Shown one piece after another: positions 4,912 to 5,795 of a stretch of DNA of 5,795 nucleotides. The notes beneath the pieces are model-generated. The model saw only the letters and a program-made list of their open reading frames with translations, was not told where the DNA came from and did not search any database. The DNA comes from Chloroflexota bacterium (GTDB lineage: Bacteria; Chloroflexota; UBA6077): assembly GCA_021788565.1 (NCBI GenBank), contig JAJYKO010000424.1, positions 1 through 5,795 of the forward strand, in the 5' to 3' direction. Position 1 is the stretch's first letter. The number at the start of each line of letters is the position of its first letter. The position numbers were made by a program, and so were the translations under genes.

Positions 4912-5490
4912 CTACTTCGTGTGTCCGTCGAGCACAACCTGCCCGGGCTGAACCTGAACGGAAGTGACGTACATGCCTACGTCGATCTTCTGCAGGTCCT
5001 TCAAACCGGTAGACTGTTTCACCTGCTGGATCAGCTGGTCCTGAACCGGTGCCGGCAGATCCACGTTCCCGGCCTTGATCGACATGACATCCACGTTGAG
5101 CAACCCATCGGAAGCGCCCAGCTTAGCGGTCGCTTCGACCGGAACCGACATGCCAGCGACGCTCGTCGTACCGTCTATGGTCGCGACGCCATCGCCCAGC
5201 TTAACCTGCACGTTCTGTAGATTGCCCGCCTGCCCAGAGCCGACCATCTGCTGCACCTTGGACGTGATCTGACTCTCAGTCAGAACCATGTGTACCGGTT
5301 TCCCGGCGCTGTTAGATGATGTCACGGCAGTGGGACTCGGCTTCACGGTGGGGCTCGCGGTGACCGCATTGGGGGCTGGGACGACGGTCTGCTGTGCGGC
5401 GACACCAGGGCCGGAACCGGTCGTCTGGAAATCGTTGTACGCCACAACCCCAACCGCCACAAGCACTATCAACAGGATAACTCTGAACAC
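4912..5490 (-). CDS. Membrane-anchored secreted protein resembling LmeA/DUF2993, function unknown
   Basis: A 192-residue protein. An N-terminal hydrophobic segment, FRVILLIVLVAVGVVAY (2-18), is a signal anchor, so the rest is exported. Residues 20-63 form a Ser/Thr/Pro/Val-rich linker with repeated ASPT/PSPT units. Residues 65-192 form one soluble domain of alternating beta strands: LTESQI, VQVKLGDGVATIDG, PVEATAKLGASDGLLNVDVMSI, NVDLPAPVQDQLIQQV, VTSVQVQPGQVVLDGH. The strand-turn pattern, with an LP..v...l helix and a final V.V..G.V.L.G strand, recalls DUF2993/LmeA-like lipid-binding proteins. I judge this by pattern, not by a search. No cysteine lipobox is seen. The GTG 5490 start has GGAGG 7 nt upstream (5498-5502), which is good support. 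It stands alone: convergent with the methyltransferase and preceded by 200 bp of non-coding DNA and a possible IS end. Confidence 0.75.
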   Translation of the reverse strand: MFRVILLIVLVAVGVVAYNDFQTTGSGPGVAAQQTVVPAPNAVTASPTVKPSPTAVTSSNSAGKPVHMVLTESQITSKVQQMVGSGQAGNLQNVQVKLGDGVATIDGTTSVAGMSVPVEATAKLGASDGLLNVDVMSIKAGNVDLPAPVQDQLIQQVKQSTGLKDLQKIDVGMYVTSVQVQPGQVVLDGHTK

Positions 5491-5502
5491 TCGCCAGCCT
5501 CC

Positions 5503-5690
5503 ACCAAATGGTCATCAATCAAGATCGGATGGTAATGTCAGTCGACTTGTTGACGTCGTCGATGCCGGGCCTCGCGACCGCCTCGGAATAACACCCCACG
5601 CCACTGCACCGACGTTAACAAGGGTACCACCTCAGCACGAGTACGGCCAGTTTGTCCCGCCGATAGCGCTGAACAGTCGATTGACGAACG
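5503..5690. other. Non-coding stretch before the possible IS end
   Basis: I see no gene here. Frames on both strands are short, start inside the possible IS end or lack ribosome sites. It should hold the promoter of the secreted protein gene, but I could not pick a convincing -35/-10 pair. Confidence 0.4.
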
Positions 5691-5696
5691 TGTCAA

Positions 5697-5718
5697 CTCA
5701 AATGAAAATGTTACCGAG
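5697..5718. repeat. Direct repeat copy 1 (22 bp)
   Basis: Starts CTCAAATGA and ends AATGTTACCGAG. It is identical to copy 2 except A instead of T at its tenth base. The copies are 46 bp apart start to start, about four helical turns. Confidence 0.9.
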
Positions 5719-5742
5719 AGGGGTACTTTTCGGGGTAGTTCC

Positions 5743-5764
5743 CTCAAATGATAATGTTACCGAG
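5743..5764. repeat. Direct repeat copy 2 (22 bp)
   Basis: Second copy of the 22-bp unit, with one mismatch to the first. Between the copies lie two GGGGTA hexamers (5720-5725, 5732-5737). Confidence 0.9.
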
Positions 5765-5795
5765 GCAGCCGCCTCCTCTCTTGGTATCTGGATCT

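Larger units (their letters stand above)
5691..5795. mobile_element. Probable end of an insertion sequence (IS21-like multi-repeat end), rest outside the window
   Basis: At 5691 the sequence begins TGTCAACTCAAATG and changes character: AT-richer, with two 22-bp direct repeats (5697-5718, 5743-5764) differing at one base. IS21-family ends start with TGT and carry several copies of a repeat of about 20 bp bound by the transposase. No transposase gene is visible, and the other end and target duplication cannot be checked here. An unrelated regulatory repeat pair is the alternative. Confidence 0.4.

Noticed and set aside
5612..5638. T-box-like GGTGGTACC on the minus strand upstream of the secreted protein
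   Set aside because: Only nine bases match the T-box core, the flanking bases differ, no specifier stem or terminator is seen, and the downstream gene is not amino-acid related.
5697..5764. Repeat pair considered as a CRISPR fragment
   Set aside because: Only two copies, with a 24-base gap at the window edge, an imperfect match and no cas genes; the TGT-led end fits an IS better.

Overview
The window is about 5.8 kb of moderately GC-rich bacterial chromosome. The mix of genes (IclR regulator, KduI/IolB-type isomerase, sorbitol-dehydrogenase-like enzyme, a small zincin of the Zincin_1 type, and a Ser/Thr/Pro-linker secreted protein resembling DUF2993/LmeA) fits Chloroflexota or possibly Actinomycetota. 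This is inferred from gene content only; nothing here fixes the taxon.

Left part (1-2929). A KduI/IolB-family isomerase runs leftward off the edge (1-544). It is divergent from an IclR-family regulator (929-1723). The 384-bp gap between them holds two back-to-back, near-consensus sigma70-type promoters and several palindromes, one of which sits exactly in the spacer of the regulator's promoter. This looks like a self-regulated sugar-acid/inositol/polyol switch. A zinc-dependent sorbitol/xylitol-type dehydrogenase (1856-2923, minus) converges on the regulator. It may share the metabolic theme, but it is cotranscribed with the block to its right, not with the isomerase.

Middle part (2954-4198). 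A minus-strand string runs from a 6-helix MFS transporter half (3366-3971), through a small metallopeptidase (2954-3373, overlapping the transporter by 8 nt), to the dehydrogenase 30 nt further on. The transporter homology starts at about helix 7 and stops just short of a tRNA-Glu(CTC) gene (4017-4090, plus). The tRNA's own promoter is embedded in the transporter's remaining 5' end. An open reading frame continues upstream through the antisense strand of the tRNA, but that extension is an artefact. The transporter therefore appears to have lost its N-terminal half at the tRNA locus. A compact nested-hairpin element that includes a terminator follows the tRNA.

Right part (4297-5795). An isoprenylcysteine-carboxyl-methyltransferase-like membrane methyltransferase (plus, probably TTG start) converges on a membrane-anchored secreted protein of the LmeA/DUF2993 kind (minus). 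The last about 100 bases carry a 22-bp direct repeat pair starting just after a TGT. This looks like the multi-repeat end of an insertion sequence, perhaps IS21 family, whose body would lie beyond the edge.

I found no CRISPR array, phage genes, toxin-antitoxin pair or recognisable defence system. The most unusual features are the truncated transporter/tRNA junction, the divergent promoter region and the possible IS end.
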